This document shows positions 26,971-37,400 of a stretch of 38,657 nt of DNA, piece by piece. The notes below the pieces were generated by a model. It was given only the letters and a program-made list of their open reading frames with translations, searched no databases and was not told where the DNA came from. Source of the DNA: Aureispira sp. CCB-QB1. GTDB taxonomy: Bacteria > Bacteroidota > Bacteroidia > Chitinophagales > Saprospiraceae. The position numbers and the translations under genes were made by a program. The stretch spans positions 1-38,657 of the forward strand of contig NZ_JHBV01000011.1 in the NCBI RefSeq assembly GCF_000724545.1, written 5' to 3'. Position 1 is the first letter of the stretch. Each line of letters opens with the position of its first letter.

Positions 26971-29900
26971 AGTACAGTTCTACTGCGTTTTTTGTACAAT
27001 AAAAAGCTAATGGACAATATTACTAAAAGAATAGCAATAGAACCAAAAAGCCAAGCATTATTGTAGGTTGGATTTAATTCAATAGGATTATAATTGCCAA
27101 TTTGAACAAAACAAGCCCACAAAGCAGGGTGGGTAGAAATGCCTGTGTGATTGCCCAAATAATCTAATTTAGCTTTTCGAATAGCCTCATCTTTATCCAT
27201 TCCAAGACTTAAGTTGGTATAAAATTTCTTAATCAAATAAGCACTAGAATAATCATTTAAGCTCCAAAGAGTAGAAAGAATACTAGGAACGCCCGCATAC
27301 ATAAAATCTCGACCAAGACTCAAAATGCCTTCTCCTGCTTGATATTGTCCAGTAGCTGTTTCACAGGCAGATAAGACAACCAAGTTCGCATTGAGGTCAA
27401 GTTGTTTGATTTCGTAAGCATATAAAATGTTATCTTCTTGATCATTACCATCTTCAGCAAATGCCAGCCCCGAAAAATCAGAGTAGTTGTTATCAACCAA
27501 ACCATGAACCGCAAAGTGCAAAATATCATAATCCGAAATTTCTTTCTTTAGTTGAGCTTCGGTAGCCAATTCACCTCCCCAAAAGCTCCCTTTGAAATGC
27601 CATTGTAAAAACTCAAGTTCTTTAGAAGCACCTGGTAGGTCTACCAAATGCTTGCGCAGAGTTTGTTCATATGGGTTTCTAGAAGAATGGAGAATTGGGT
27701 GAGCATAGCTAGGAGCAAAACCTAAAATTTGCCCTTGTTGGCTGTTTGGGGTTGGATTTTGACGTTCTATTAAGAGATCTGCCGAGTAATTATAACTGAT
27801 TTTATAATCTAGAAGCAAATAGGGTAGTTGACCATAATCAACTTGTTTGCTGGCTTGATTTCTTTCTGGTGCTACTTCTTGAGTCAAGAAGGTTTCAAAA
27901 GGCAGATAGCTTAAATGACCATCAGGAATAATAATTAGGCGTTGTTTAGAAGGAATTAGACTGTTTTGGAGATAAGTACCATAAAACTTATGCGCGCTCT
28001 CAATAAATTTATTGTAATAATTGGTGGGAGTTTGAGAGGTCGCATGAATGCTTACAAGCGTAGAACGAAAATTAGCAATGTCGGCTTGATAGGTATCTGA
28101 TTTTTGGATGGTGTTCACAAAGGCGGTATCCTTGCTAATGCTAAAGACATAAATGTTTTTAGTGCCTTCAAAATATTCGATTAGGATGGTTTGTTCATCT
28201 ATAGCTACTTGAACTTCTTGAATGCCAGTTGTTTTAAAGGTATGTTTTAGTTGGTAATAAAGGGGGTACTCAGATTCAAAATGATGCAATAGCTCAATAA
28301 GTTGGTGCTTGTATCCAAAAAGTGCGCTGTCTAAGGACTCCATTCGATCAAAATTATCACTCAACTTAGCATCCAAACGCTTTTTGGTAATATCGGCAAT
28401 GCATTTTTGTAAACTTTGCTCTTGTAGGATAAGATGATTTGGGATACTTCCTAAGTTAACTGCCTTTTGAGTTTGGAAGCCTTCTTGCAGTAGCATTGAT
28501 TTGCTACGTTCTGCCAACAAAAATGCTTCATTTAGATAGGCTTTTCGTTTTGTTTGTTGATAAAGCAGCAATGCAATTTGAATGGCTTGTTCAAAAACGG
28601 GGATGGCTCTATCAGTCAACCACCGTTGTTTGGATTTTTTATTTTTTATCCCTTTGCTAATGTACTCCATGGTTTCTGTGGCTAACCTGGCCGTTTGATG
28701 CAAATCACTTTGTGAAACTTGGGGGTATTTTTGAGCATAGAGTGTTCTAAGGTTGTCCATTTTATGCTCTAAAATATCTAAAAAGAGGTTCTTATCGGAT
28801 ATATCCGATAAGATAGGATTGGGAAAACCTTCTTGAGTAGATAAGTTTGGTGATAGGCTTTCTAGAGCTTTTTGGTTGTATTCTAATGCTTTTAGGTGAT
28901 TTTTTTCAGCTTTGGATATGGTGGCTAATAGTGTATAAGAAGATGAAACGATACTACCGTTAGTTCCATATTTTTCTATAGCATTCTTTAACCTTTTAGA
29001 AGCATAATGATTAGCTTGGTTTATATTTCCTTGATCAAGAAAATACAAACTATATCGTTGGTATGTCCCATGTATTCTATAATCATTACCTTGGTTAACT
29101 TTATAAGCTTGATTGATATAATAGATGGTGGAGTCACTTTGTTTTTTGATTCTATAGTAATTGGCTAGATGGTGACAAGCATTGATAAAGTCTTCTTGAG
29201 ATTCTAAATCTAAATGGTCTATTTCTATTAGAATATCTAATCCTTTGAGATACATATCTCTTTCTTGCGTTCTTTTTTTTTGAAAGCCATATGACGTACC
29301 GATATTAATCAATAGATAGGCAATTTTATTGGGATCTTTTGTTTGTGTTTGTAAAGTTAATGACAAAGCCGCTTGATAATAATCCATGGCACTTTCATAA
29401 TCATTTAATTGATCCAATACTACACCAAGATTGTTGTATTCGTATGCTAACATGTAATTAGATGCGACACCACTATTCTTATTATATTTAATCATCGTCA
29501 ATGAACTTTGTATAGCTTTTTCATATTTGCTAATACTAAAATAAACTAAAGTCTGTAGATTATATATATAAGGAATATAATAATTCCGAGGGCGCAATTT
29601 TTTTTCAATTAAGTTTTCTGTTTTTTGCAAGTACTCTAGGGCTAACGTAATTTGTTCACCGAAGTAATATTCAAATGCAATTTTAAGATTGAGGTTAGCC
29701 AATTGCATATACCGTTGCTGCTGAGTGTATAGCGAGACCGCTAAGGTGTAATATTTTTTCATAGAGTCAGGCTCTCCATAAAACAGATAATTATGTGCTA
29801 ATGCAGCATAATAAATCCCTAATATACTGCTATCTGCTTCTTGCTGTTTGCAACTGTCAATAAATGCTAAGGTATGGGCTAATCCTTGCATTTTTAAAAA

Positions 29901-30158
29901 ATGAACGTCAAAAATATCCTCATACAAATCAATAGCAACACTATCTAAGCCGACATCCCAACACCTTTGTTGCAATTGCTGGTACGTTTTGATAGCGGCA
30001 TTAAATCTTTCTTCATTTGCTTGTTGTTTCCCTTTTTTTACCAAACTATCCAATTCAGGAATGTTAAAGGTATATGCCTCTATAGGAGATTGAAATGCCC
30101 AAGAAGAAGTTGAAAATAAAACAAATAATAAAGATAAGTAGATTGGCAAAATCTTCAT
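26967..30158 (-). CDS. TPR-CHAT protein C (secreted, membrane-anchored caspase/separase-like)
   Basis: 1063 residues. Signal peptide at 1-22 (ends SSWAFQ). Tandem TPRs occupy about 30-480 (AIKTYQQLQQRCW, YEYNNLGVVLDQLNDYESAMDYY, ALEYNQKALESL), then a helical linker (EAFLLAERSKSML) and a CHAT domain from about 720. Catalytic His885 lies in LHFAVHGLVD and Cys932 in LVVLSACETATG; the segment GEGILSLGRDFMYAGVPSILSTLWSLND follows. One C-terminal membrane helix (about 1035-1055) precedes a basic tail KKRSRTVL, placing TPR and CHAT outside the cytoplasm. CHAT is a clan CD peptidase fold. Starts 38 bases after CHAT protein B on the same strand and overlaps the pseudouridine synthase gene by 4 bases. 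Substrate unknown. Confidence 0.9.
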   Translation of the reverse strand: MKILPIYLSLLFVLFSTSSWAFQSPIEAYTFNIPELDSLVKKGKQQANEERFNAAIKTYQQLQQRCWDVGLDSVAIDLYEDIFDVHFLKMQGLAHTLAFIDSCKQQEADSSILGIYYAALAHNYLFYGEPDSMKKYYTLAVSLYTQQQRYMQLANLNLKIAFEYYFGEQITLALEYLQKTENLIEKKLRPRNYYIPYIYNLQTLVYFSISKYEKAIQSSLTMIKYNKNSGVASNYMLAYEYNNLGVVLDQLNDYESAMDYYQAALSLTLQTQTKDPNKIAYLLINIGTSYGFQKKRTQERDMYLKGLDILIEIDHLDLESQEDFINACHHLANYYRIKKQSDSTIYYINQAYKVNQGNDYRIHGTYQRYSLYFLDQGNINQANHYASKRLKNAIEKYGTNGSIVSSSYTLLATISKAEKNHLKALEYNQKALESLSPNLSTQEGFPNPILSDISDKNLFLDILEHKMDNLRTLYAQKYPQVSQSDLHQTARLATETMEYISKGIKNKKSKQRWLTDRAIPVFEQAIQIALLLYQQTKRKAYLNEAFLLAERSKSMLLQEGFQTQKAVNLGSIPNHLILQEQSLQKCIADITKKRLDAKLSDNFDRMESLDSALFGYKHQLIELLHHFESEYPLYYQLKHTFKTTGIQEVQVAIDEQTILIEYFEGTKNIYVFSISKDTAFVNTIQKSDTYQADIANFRSTLVSIHATSQTPTNYYNKFIESAHKFYGTYLQNSLIPSKQRLIIIPDGHLSYLPFETFLTQEVAPERNQASKQVDYGQLPYLLLDYKISYNYSADLLIERQNPTPNSQQGQILGFAPSYAHPILHSSRNPYEQTLRKHLVDLPGASKELEFLQWHFKGSFWGGELATEAQLKKEISDYDILHFAVHGLVDNNYSDFSGLAFAEDGNDQEDNILYAYEIKQLDLNANLVVLSACETATGQYQAGEGILSLGRDFMYAGVPSILSTLWSLNDYSSAYLIKKFYTNLSLGMDKDEAIRKAKLDYLGNHTGISTHPALWACFVQIGNYNPIELNPTYNNAWLFGSIAILLVILSISFLLYKKRSRTVL

Positions 30159-30196
30159 ATAGAAAGCTTGGTTCGGTGCTTAAAGAAATAAGAAAA

Positions 30197-33100
30197 CTAT
30201 CGAGCTCTAAATTTAAAAAAGACAAAACTACTTAGAAGCAACAAGCCTCCAAAGACAGCCAAAGCAATATACCATGTCCGATAGCTTTTGTGAATAGGAA
30301 TGCTAGCGTAATCACCTACTTGCACAAAACAAGCCCACAAAGCAGGGTGAGTAGATAAGCCTTCATAATTATCCAAATAATAGAGTTTGGCCTGTTGAAT
30401 GGCTTCGTCCTTTTCCATGCCCAAGCTAAGGTTGGTGTAAAATTTCTCAATGATAATAGAACTAGAATAATCATTGAGACTCCACAAGGTCGTTAACATA
30501 CTAGGAACGCCCGCATACATAAAATCTCGTCCAATACTCAAAATGCCTTCTCCTAATTGATACTTTCCAATTCCTGTTTCACAAGCAGATAAAACTACCA
30601 AATCAGCATTTAAGCCCAACTGCTTGATCTCATACGTATACAAGATATTATCTTCCATTTTGTCGCCGTTTTCAGCCAAAGCTAAGCCCGAAAATTCAGG
30701 GTGTTTGGTATCAACTAAGCCATGAACTGCAAAGTGCAAGATGCTGTAATCTAAAGCTTTTTCTTTGAAAGCGGCTTCGGTTGCAGCACCATTGACCAAA
30801 AAGGTACCATCAAAAGACCATTTTAAAAAATCTAGTTCTCGAATGGCACCAGGAAGTTCTACCAGCTCTGTTCGAAGCTGTTTTTCATAAGGACTTCTCC
30901 ACTTGGGAGCGGTTTTGTTGGCATAGCTAGGAGCCAAAGCTAAGATACGACCATTTTTAGAAGTTTCTTTTTGAAGCAAATGTTCAATCCATAAGGTAGC
31001 AGAATAGTTGTAGTTAATTTTGTAATCTCTAATTAGATATGGGAGAGGAGCAAAATTGGCATTGCTATTGGATTGATTGATATCTAATGGAACTTCTTTG
31101 GTTAAAAAAGCTTCAAAAGGTAAATAGCTCAATCGCCCATCAGGAATGATAATCAATCGTTCTACAGAGGTATTTTGTAAGCTGTTTTTTAAAAATGTTA
31201 GATAGAATTGATGAGCTGTTTCAAGAAACTGGTTGTAACTTTTAGCCGTATTTTGAGCTGCTTCATCCAAACCAATTAAAATAGCTTGAAAATCGGCAAC
31301 ATCTTGGTGGTAAGAATCTGTTCTTGGAATCGTGTGTACGGTAGCTGTCTGCTTGGTAATGCTAAAGGCATAGATATTAGATACGCCTTCAAAATACTCA
31401 ATGAAAGCAGTCTTAGCATCCAGTTGATCTTGTACGGCTTTGATTCCTGTCGATTTGATGGTATATTTTAGTTTATAATATTCAGGATACTCCAATTCAA
31501 ATTGGTGCAATAACATCATAATTTGATCGGTATACTCAAAAATCAAACTGTCTTGAAAAGCCATCATAGCTTCATCCTTGGAGAGTGTAGCATCAAAATG
31601 CTTCTTTTTGGAATCTGATAATAGTTGATACAAAGCTCGCTCACGGTGAATCAGCTCTTGAGGGACTTTGCCAAGCGCAAAAGCCTCATTTTCTTGGAAA
31701 GTACTGATCATTAGCATTGATTTGCTGCGTTCTGCCAAGGCAAATGCTTCGCTTAGGTATTCCGTATTATTTGTTTTTTTATAGATGCTTAGTGCAATTT
31801 GTATGGCTTGCTCAAAAGCAGGAATGGCTTCTTCGTTTAACCAAGCTAATTGAGAAGCTCGACTTTTGATACTTCGATTGATGGATTCTATGGTTTGGGT
31901 AGCTAATTTGGCAGTTTGATATAGGATTTTTTCTGTAGCAATTGGATAATCTTGATTGTAAAGTATATTTAAATACTTCATTTTTTCGTATAAAATAGCT
32001 AGCAAAGTTGTTTTGTCAATTACGTGATCCAATCTAGGATTAGAAAGTCCGTCTTTGTCTGAGAATTCTGTACTTAGGGTACTTAATGCTTCTTGTAGAT
32101 ACTGAAAACCTTGGGTATAATGGCGTTTGGCAAAGGTCGTTCGAGCTAATAATAGATAACTTAGGCTAATTTGAAGATGTTTTGTTCCATAGATTTTTAG
32201 AGCTGCTTCTAACGATTTTTGACCGTACAGTTGTGCATTTTTGAAATCGTGTTTTCGAAAGAAATAATAACCATAATCTCTATACGTTATATTAATTCGA
32301 TAAGAATTATCATAATGAACTTCTAGTGCTTTATGAATATAATAAAGGACAGAGTCTTGGTCAGAGTAACAATCTACTAATAACTGGTAATTGTGAATTA
32401 AATTCTCTTGCAGGTTTTTGTTAAGGGTATCTGCCTTTTCAATCAAGGAGATAGATTGAAGAGCGTATTGTTTTGCTTTTGCTATTTTTCCTTGTTCTTG
32501 AAATATAGATGCTATATTATATAATACATGTGTAATTTCATTTGGGTCATCTATAGTTATGCTTTTTAGGATGCTTAGGGCTTTATGGTAATAGTTTAGT
32601 GCATTATTATTATCTTTGAAACCTTTGTATATAGCAGCAAGATTAACATAGTCATAGGCTAAAGTATAAGGAGTCATAGATTTATTATTTTTACTATGAC
32701 GAATGGTTTTAATCGCACTTTTAATTGCTGTTTCATATAGTCCTAACTCTCTATAGATAGCAGTTTGAGCTGGATATAACGCTGGAGTGTAGAGTTGTTG
32801 AGGGATTAGATAGTTTTTTTCAAAAAATTCTGCTTTGTTTAAATATACTTTTGCTATAGCTAAATGTTCTAAAAAAAAATACTCAATAGCTATATTGATA
32901 TTAAGGTTGGCGGCTTGCAAATACCGTTTTTGTTTATCATAAATAGAAATAGCTAGATCGTAATACTTTTCCATAGAATCTATCTCCCCATAAAACAAAT
33001 AAGCATGGGCAATAGCTCCATAATAAATCCCATTGATGCTACTATCGGTTTCTTGTTGATAACAGCTATCAATAAAAGCCAAAGTTTTATCCAAGGTTTG

Positions 33101-33373
33101 ATTATCGGATAAGATGCAAGCAGTGAAAATGTCCTCGTAAATATCAATGGCAACACTATCCAAGTGATATTCCCAACATTTTTCTTGTAGGGCTTGAAAG
33201 GCTTTTAATGCTTGATGAGGTAAACTATTGCTGACGTGTATTTCTGCATCCAATCTCAATTGGTTGAGTTCTGGAATGGAAAAAATATAAGGTGGTTGGG
33301 GCGACTGGAAGGCAAAACTAGTGTAACTAAAAAAAAAACAACAAAAGAAGATAGCTGTAAACCGATAACGCAT
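30197..33373 (-). CDS. TPR-CHAT protein B (secreted, membrane-anchored caspase/separase-like)
   Basis: 1058 residues with the same architecture as its two neighbours: signal peptide (about 1-22, ending SFAFQ), TPR half with the AYDYVNLAAIYKGFKDNNNALNYYHKAL unit, linker EAFALAERSKSML, and CHAT domain with His884 (LHFAVHGLVD) and Cys931 (VVLSACETGIG), 47 residues apart. C-terminal membrane helix about 1034-1053, tail KFRAR. Closer to protein C than to A (shared CW..LDSVAIDIYEDIF block). First gene of a B-C-pseudouridine-synthase operon; a TATATTTG element lies 83 bases upstream. The 113-residue beta-repeat gene lies upstream on the same strand. Confidence 0.9.
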   Translation of the reverse strand: MRYRFTAIFFCCFFFSYTSFAFQSPQPPYIFSIPELNQLRLDAEIHVSNSLPHQALKAFQALQEKCWEYHLDSVAIDIYEDIFTACILSDNQTLDKTLAFIDSCYQQETDSSINGIYYGAIAHAYLFYGEIDSMEKYYDLAISIYDKQKRYLQAANLNINIAIEYFFLEHLAIAKVYLNKAEFFEKNYLIPQQLYTPALYPAQTAIYRELGLYETAIKSAIKTIRHSKNNKSMTPYTLAYDYVNLAAIYKGFKDNNNALNYYHKALSILKSITIDDPNEITHVLYNIASIFQEQGKIAKAKQYALQSISLIEKADTLNKNLQENLIHNYQLLVDCYSDQDSVLYYIHKALEVHYDNSYRINITYRDYGYYFFRKHDFKNAQLYGQKSLEAALKIYGTKHLQISLSYLLLARTTFAKRHYTQGFQYLQEALSTLSTEFSDKDGLSNPRLDHVIDKTTLLAILYEKMKYLNILYNQDYPIATEKILYQTAKLATQTIESINRSIKSRASQLAWLNEEAIPAFEQAIQIALSIYKKTNNTEYLSEAFALAERSKSMLMISTFQENEAFALGKVPQELIHRERALYQLLSDSKKKHFDATLSKDEAMMAFQDSLIFEYTDQIMMLLHQFELEYPEYYKLKYTIKSTGIKAVQDQLDAKTAFIEYFEGVSNIYAFSITKQTATVHTIPRTDSYHQDVADFQAILIGLDEAAQNTAKSYNQFLETAHQFYLTFLKNSLQNTSVERLIIIPDGRLSYLPFEAFLTKEVPLDINQSNSNANFAPLPYLIRDYKINYNYSATLWIEHLLQKETSKNGRILALAPSYANKTAPKWRSPYEKQLRTELVELPGAIRELDFLKWSFDGTFLVNGAATEAAFKEKALDYSILHFAVHGLVDTKHPEFSGLALAENGDKMEDNILYTYEIKQLGLNADLVVLSACETGIGKYQLGEGILSIGRDFMYAGVPSMLTTLWSLNDYSSSIIIEKFYTNLSLGMEKDEAIQQAKLYYLDNYEGLSTHPALWACFVQVGDYASIPIHKSYRTWYIALAVFGGLLLLSSFVFFKFRAR

Positions 33374-33455
33374 AGTAAGTCACTTTTACTTAGATGAAAA
33401 GAAACAGGGAGAGCATTTGAATTTAGAATTCTATAACGGGAAGCTGTATTGTATA

Positions 33456-33463
33456 CAAATATA
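33456..33463 (-). promoter_or_regulatory. Candidate -7 element (TATATTTG) for TPR-CHAT gene B
   Basis: Read on the minus strand this is an exact TAnnTTTG, placed immediately downstream of the hairpin at 33463-33492 and about 83 bases before the CHAT B start. The last base of the hairpin is shared with it. No clear -33 TTG. Confidence 0.45.
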
Positions 33464-33492
33464 AAGCTATCTCTTGAAAAGGAGATAGCTTT
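33463..33492 (-). terminator. Hairpin between the small beta-repeat gene and CHAT gene B
   Basis: Perfect 11-bp stem AAAGCTATCTC/GAGATAGCTTT with an 8-base loop. On the minus strand it is followed by TTTATATTTG, not a clean T tract, so it may terminate only part of the transcripts. The stem is identical to the one at 37732-37761 in the same relative place of the other module. Confidence 0.7.
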
Positions 33493-33572
33493 GTATATTT
33501 ATTTTGATTTTTATTATTCTTAGTCAGGGAAAAATAGGATTGCTTTTTTTTAACAAACTATTTTTTTGAATT

Positions 33573-33914
33573 TTAAACCAAAACTTCAGCTTCTATCTGA
33601 ACGGCTTGGCTATAAGGGCTGCCAATGGTACCACCAGAACCATCTTTCATCGTTGCTGTCATTTCGTAAGTAAAATCTACAGGATCAGAGCTGAAATTCA
33701 AATTGTCATAAGAAAAAATTCGATCGTCTCCTTCCATCCTTTCAAAATAAAGAACAATATTTTCTGGTTCAGGGTTAGGCTGGTTTGGAATAGTAGGAAT
33801 GTATACTTGAACAGATTTTACAGACTTGCTATTGTCTTCTCCGACTACTACGGTAACCTTTGTTTGGTTAGAGCCTTTGCCAGTTTTTGCTTTCATGTTT
33901 CGTACGTAAGCCAT
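33573..33914 (-). CDS. Single-copy beta-repeat small protein, CHAT module 2
   Basis: 113 residues, no signal peptide or membrane helix. Begins MAYVRNMKAKTGKG, then alternates short beta strands (KVTVVVGEDNSKSVKSVQVYIP), a Pro/Asn-rich link (PNQPNPEPEN), FERMEGDDRIFSYDNLNFSS, FTYEMTATMKDGSGGTIGSP and a final acidic strand. The same order of elements occurs twice in the 224-residue protein at 37796. This suggests an Ig-like or similar sandwich. Family not recognised. It sits upstream of CHAT gene B, separated by a hairpin. Partner, substrate or regulator of the CHAT protein is inference from position. Confidence 0.8.
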   Translation of the reverse strand: MAYVRNMKAKTGKGSNQTKVTVVVGEDNSKSVKSVQVYIPTIPNQPNPEPENIVLYFERMEGDDRIFSYDNLNFSSDPVDFTYEMTATMKDGSGGTIGSPYSQAVQIEAEVLV

Positions 33915-34418
33915 AATTGTTTAAGTTTTCTATGTTTTTAAATGTGTTTTATTTGTTTAGTTCTTAGCTTTATTTTTTAGAACTAAGTGAAAAAATAAGG
34001 TTTGGAATCGATGTGTTTATGATCATAAAGCGACTCCAACTCTGTGAATAGAGTGGAGGTATTATCTGTGGATAAGGCACAAGAGAAGGTGCCAATGAGC
34101 ATATTGTCTCATTGAGTTTTAGTTGGGTACGAGTAGAGAAAATAAGTTGTTGTTGTATAATGGAGTGAAACAATGCACTGCTTGAGTTGAGTGATTGTTG
34201 ATTAACACACCAAAAATATTTCATCAACCATAACAACAAGGGAGTGTTATGATTCTCGTCTAGAAGAAACATAGGGGATATATTTGTATTACAAAACAGT
34301 TTCTAAAATCAATCTTTCCTAATATAAATAGTGGACGAAGGAGAAGATAAATTTTAGAAGTATTAAATTAAACAGGGAAACAGGCAACTTTAAATTAGGG
34401 GTTAAATTGCCTTATACA
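33915..34418. other. Intergenic region between the two CHAT modules
   Basis: About 500 bases. Near the right end lies the post-CHAT-A hairpin (listed separately). Near the left end is an 8-bp inverted repeat TTAGTTCT/AGAACTAA (33957-33964 with 33979-33986), about 45 bases before the small-gene start, possibly an operator. A 100-codon minus-strand frame (33970-34272) has no plausible protein features and I do not call it. Confidence 0.45.
34382..34412 (-). terminator. Hairpin after TPR-CHAT gene A
   Basis: AGGCAA/TTGCCT plus an inner TTTAA/TTAAA with one bulged base, 7 bases after the stop codon of CHAT gene A. The downstream T tract is poor, so this may be a weak terminator. Confidence 0.5.
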
Positions 34419-37400
34419 TTATTTCTGTTTTTTTAAGATAAGTAAAAAAAATGATATTAACAAAAATATAACAGTTCCTATTATATAATAGTTCCAATTT
34501 TTTTTATGATTTATTTTAATGCTAGAGTAGTCACCTACTTGAACAAAAGCAGCCCACATAAAGGGATGGGTATATTCATTAGGATAGTTGTCCAAATAAA
34601 ATAATTTGGCTTGACGAATGGCTTCATCTTTTTCCATCCCTTGGCTTAAATTGTGATAAAATTGTTCAATAATAGCAGCGCCAGATTGATCGTTCAAACT
34701 CCATAATGTCATCAACAAAGAGGGGGCGCCAGCATACATAAATCCACGACCAATACTAACGACTCCTTCACCACGTTGGTATTTGCCAATTCCTGTTTCA
34801 CAAGCACTCAAGACAACCAAGCCTGCTTGAAGCCCTAATTGTTTAATTTCATAGGCATACAAAAAATTATCTTCCTCTTTGCTTTGGTCTTCGGTTAATG
34901 CTAAGCCTGAATACTCTGGGTCTTTTTGATCCACCAAGCCATGCATGGCCAAATGTAAAATACCATGTTTAGGCGCAGATGTTTTGAATATCGTCTCATT
35001 GGCTTGTTGACCAATATAAAATTGACCAGCATATAATTCTTCCAATTTGCTGACTTCATTAACAGCACCAGGAAGCTCGATCAATGTTTTTCTCAATTCT
35101 ACTTCTCTTTTTTCACGCCAATTGGGCATTTCAGTAGGGGCGTAGGAAGGAGCCAATGCCAGAATATTGCCATTGATAATATTTTCTTTTTTAGCCTGTT
35201 GAGCCATTAGAAGCGTCCCTGAATAGTTGTAACTAACCTTATAATCACGCAGCAAATAAGGAAGGGTAGAAAAGTCAGCTCCTTGGTCGGTTCCTTGTTT
35301 TAATAGAGGCATTTCTTGAGTAATCAACACCTCAAATGGCAAATATCCCAACTGCCCGTCAGGGACAATAATCAATCTTTCTGCTGTTTCTTTAACGGCA
35401 TTTTGAATTAGTTTGGAATAAAAATAGTGCGATTTTTTGACAAATGCATTGTAGACAATGCCAGGTTGAGCGGTAAAAGCTTTGATGTCCATCAACGACT
35501 TCTGGAAGCTGAAAATATTTAATTTAAAATCTTCCTCTTTGGCAATGACTTCTACAGACACTCCTTTTTTGGTAATGGCAAAGGCGTAGATATCATTTTC
35601 TCCTTCAAAATACTCAATGAAGATAGTTTTAGGACTTAGGGCATCTTGGATATCTTGAACAGATGCCACAGAAGATTTCATTTTTAAAGTTTTATACTTA
35701 GGGTACTGCTCCTCTAAACTATGTTCTAGTAAATTTAAGTGGTGTTTACAGTCAAAAACAGCAGCTTCCATTTCTTTTTCTTTGGCTGTATTCCCCGCTG
35801 TTTTAGCTTCAAAACGTTGTTTTTCGGCATCTGCCAACGCTTCTTGCAGGTCATCCAATTTTTTTAACAAGCTATCAGGGATACCACCCAAACTAGAGGC
35901 AATCGCTCCTTGCATGGCATCAGCCATTAACATAGACTTACTACGTTCTGATAGCATAAATGCCTCGTTAATGTATTTTTCATCACCTGTTTTATTGGCA
36001 ACTTCCAAGGCAGAAGAAATAGCCGCTTCAAATAAAGGCAAAGCTTGTCGATTTAATGAACCTCGTTTAGAATTAACATCTTTCATCTTTCGGTTCATTT
36101 GCTCCAAGGCTTCTGCGGTCAATTTAGCCGTTCCAAAAACATCATCTCCTGTTACCAAAGGATCGCCTTGCTTGTAAAGTTGTTTAAGGATACTGAGTTT
36201 CCTTCTTAAGGTAGACAATAATTCTCCTTTGTTTAAAACATCTGCCAATTTAGGATTACTCACTCCTTTGGGATCCGAAAAATTTAAGCTAATGGCTTCT
36301 AATGCTTTTTGGGTATTGAACAGAGCTTCTTGGTAGTTGTTTTCGGCTATATTTATGTCACTTAGCGTGTTGTATGAAATATTTAAAATAGTATTTTTTT
36401 CACCATAGGCTTCTTTACTTTTCTGTATTGATTTTAAGGCATATTCTTTTGCTTTGCCAAATTCCTTTTGGGCTAGGGCAATTTGACTTAATATTTTATA
36501 TGTAGTAGATATTCTATAAGGATACTTTTGATTAACATTTTCAGCTTTTTGTAGATAAAATAATGCAGAGTCTAATTGGTTATCGTGTTGATAACAAATT
36601 GTTAGTTTATGATAGTTATTGATATAATCACCTAAAATATCTTTATTTTTTTCTTTGGAAGAATTAAGATAGGACAAAGATTTAAGAAATGCTTCTTTAG
36701 CTGCTTTGTAGTTATTTTGTGCATAGTATGTTGAAGCTATATTGTAAACTAAGCTAGCTGATTCTATTTTAGGATAATTATCAGAAGATTCGATTATATC
36801 TAGAGCCTTTAAGTAATAATCTAATGAATTATTATAATCTTTTAAAGAACTATAAATAGTAGCTAAATTGTTATATTCATAAGCTAAATCTAAGGGATAA
36901 GTAGATGGGGAGTTTTCTAAAGTGCTAATACTAATTAGATTACTAGTTAAAGCTTTATCAAATTTCCCCAAACCATAATAGATTGAAGTTTGAATATTAT
37001 AAATTTCAGGCAAATCTAAGTTTTGAGGCTTTAGTTTGTTTTCTAAGATTGCTTCTGCTTTTTTTAAAAAGAATCGTGCATTTTGTAAGTCATCTAATAT
37101 ATAAAATTCAAGAGCTAGGGTAGCATTTAAGTTTCCTTCTAATAAAAAACGTTGCTCTTTAGAATATAAATTGCAAGCTTTAGTGTAATATTGTTCAAAA
37201 GAATCTACTTCTCCATAATAAGTAAATAAATGGGCTAATGCACCATTATAAATTCCTTCAAAGTTGGGATTATTTTGTTCAAAATAGATGCTATCTATTT
37301 GGCTTTTCTTCTCCTTCATTTTTAAATCATCTCGAAGAATAATAACTGTTAATACTTCTTCATACAAATCAGTAGCCAATGAGTGTAAATTACGCTCAAT

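Noticed and set aside
33970-34272. 100-codon minus-strand ORF between the CHAT modules
   Set aside because: Translation is Ser/Leu/Ile-rich with no domain, no signal peptide and no start context. It lies where a leader and hairpins are expected.
35782-36177. 131-codon plus-strand ORF inside CHAT gene A
   Set aside because: Antisense shadow of a strongly supported CHAT coding sequence.
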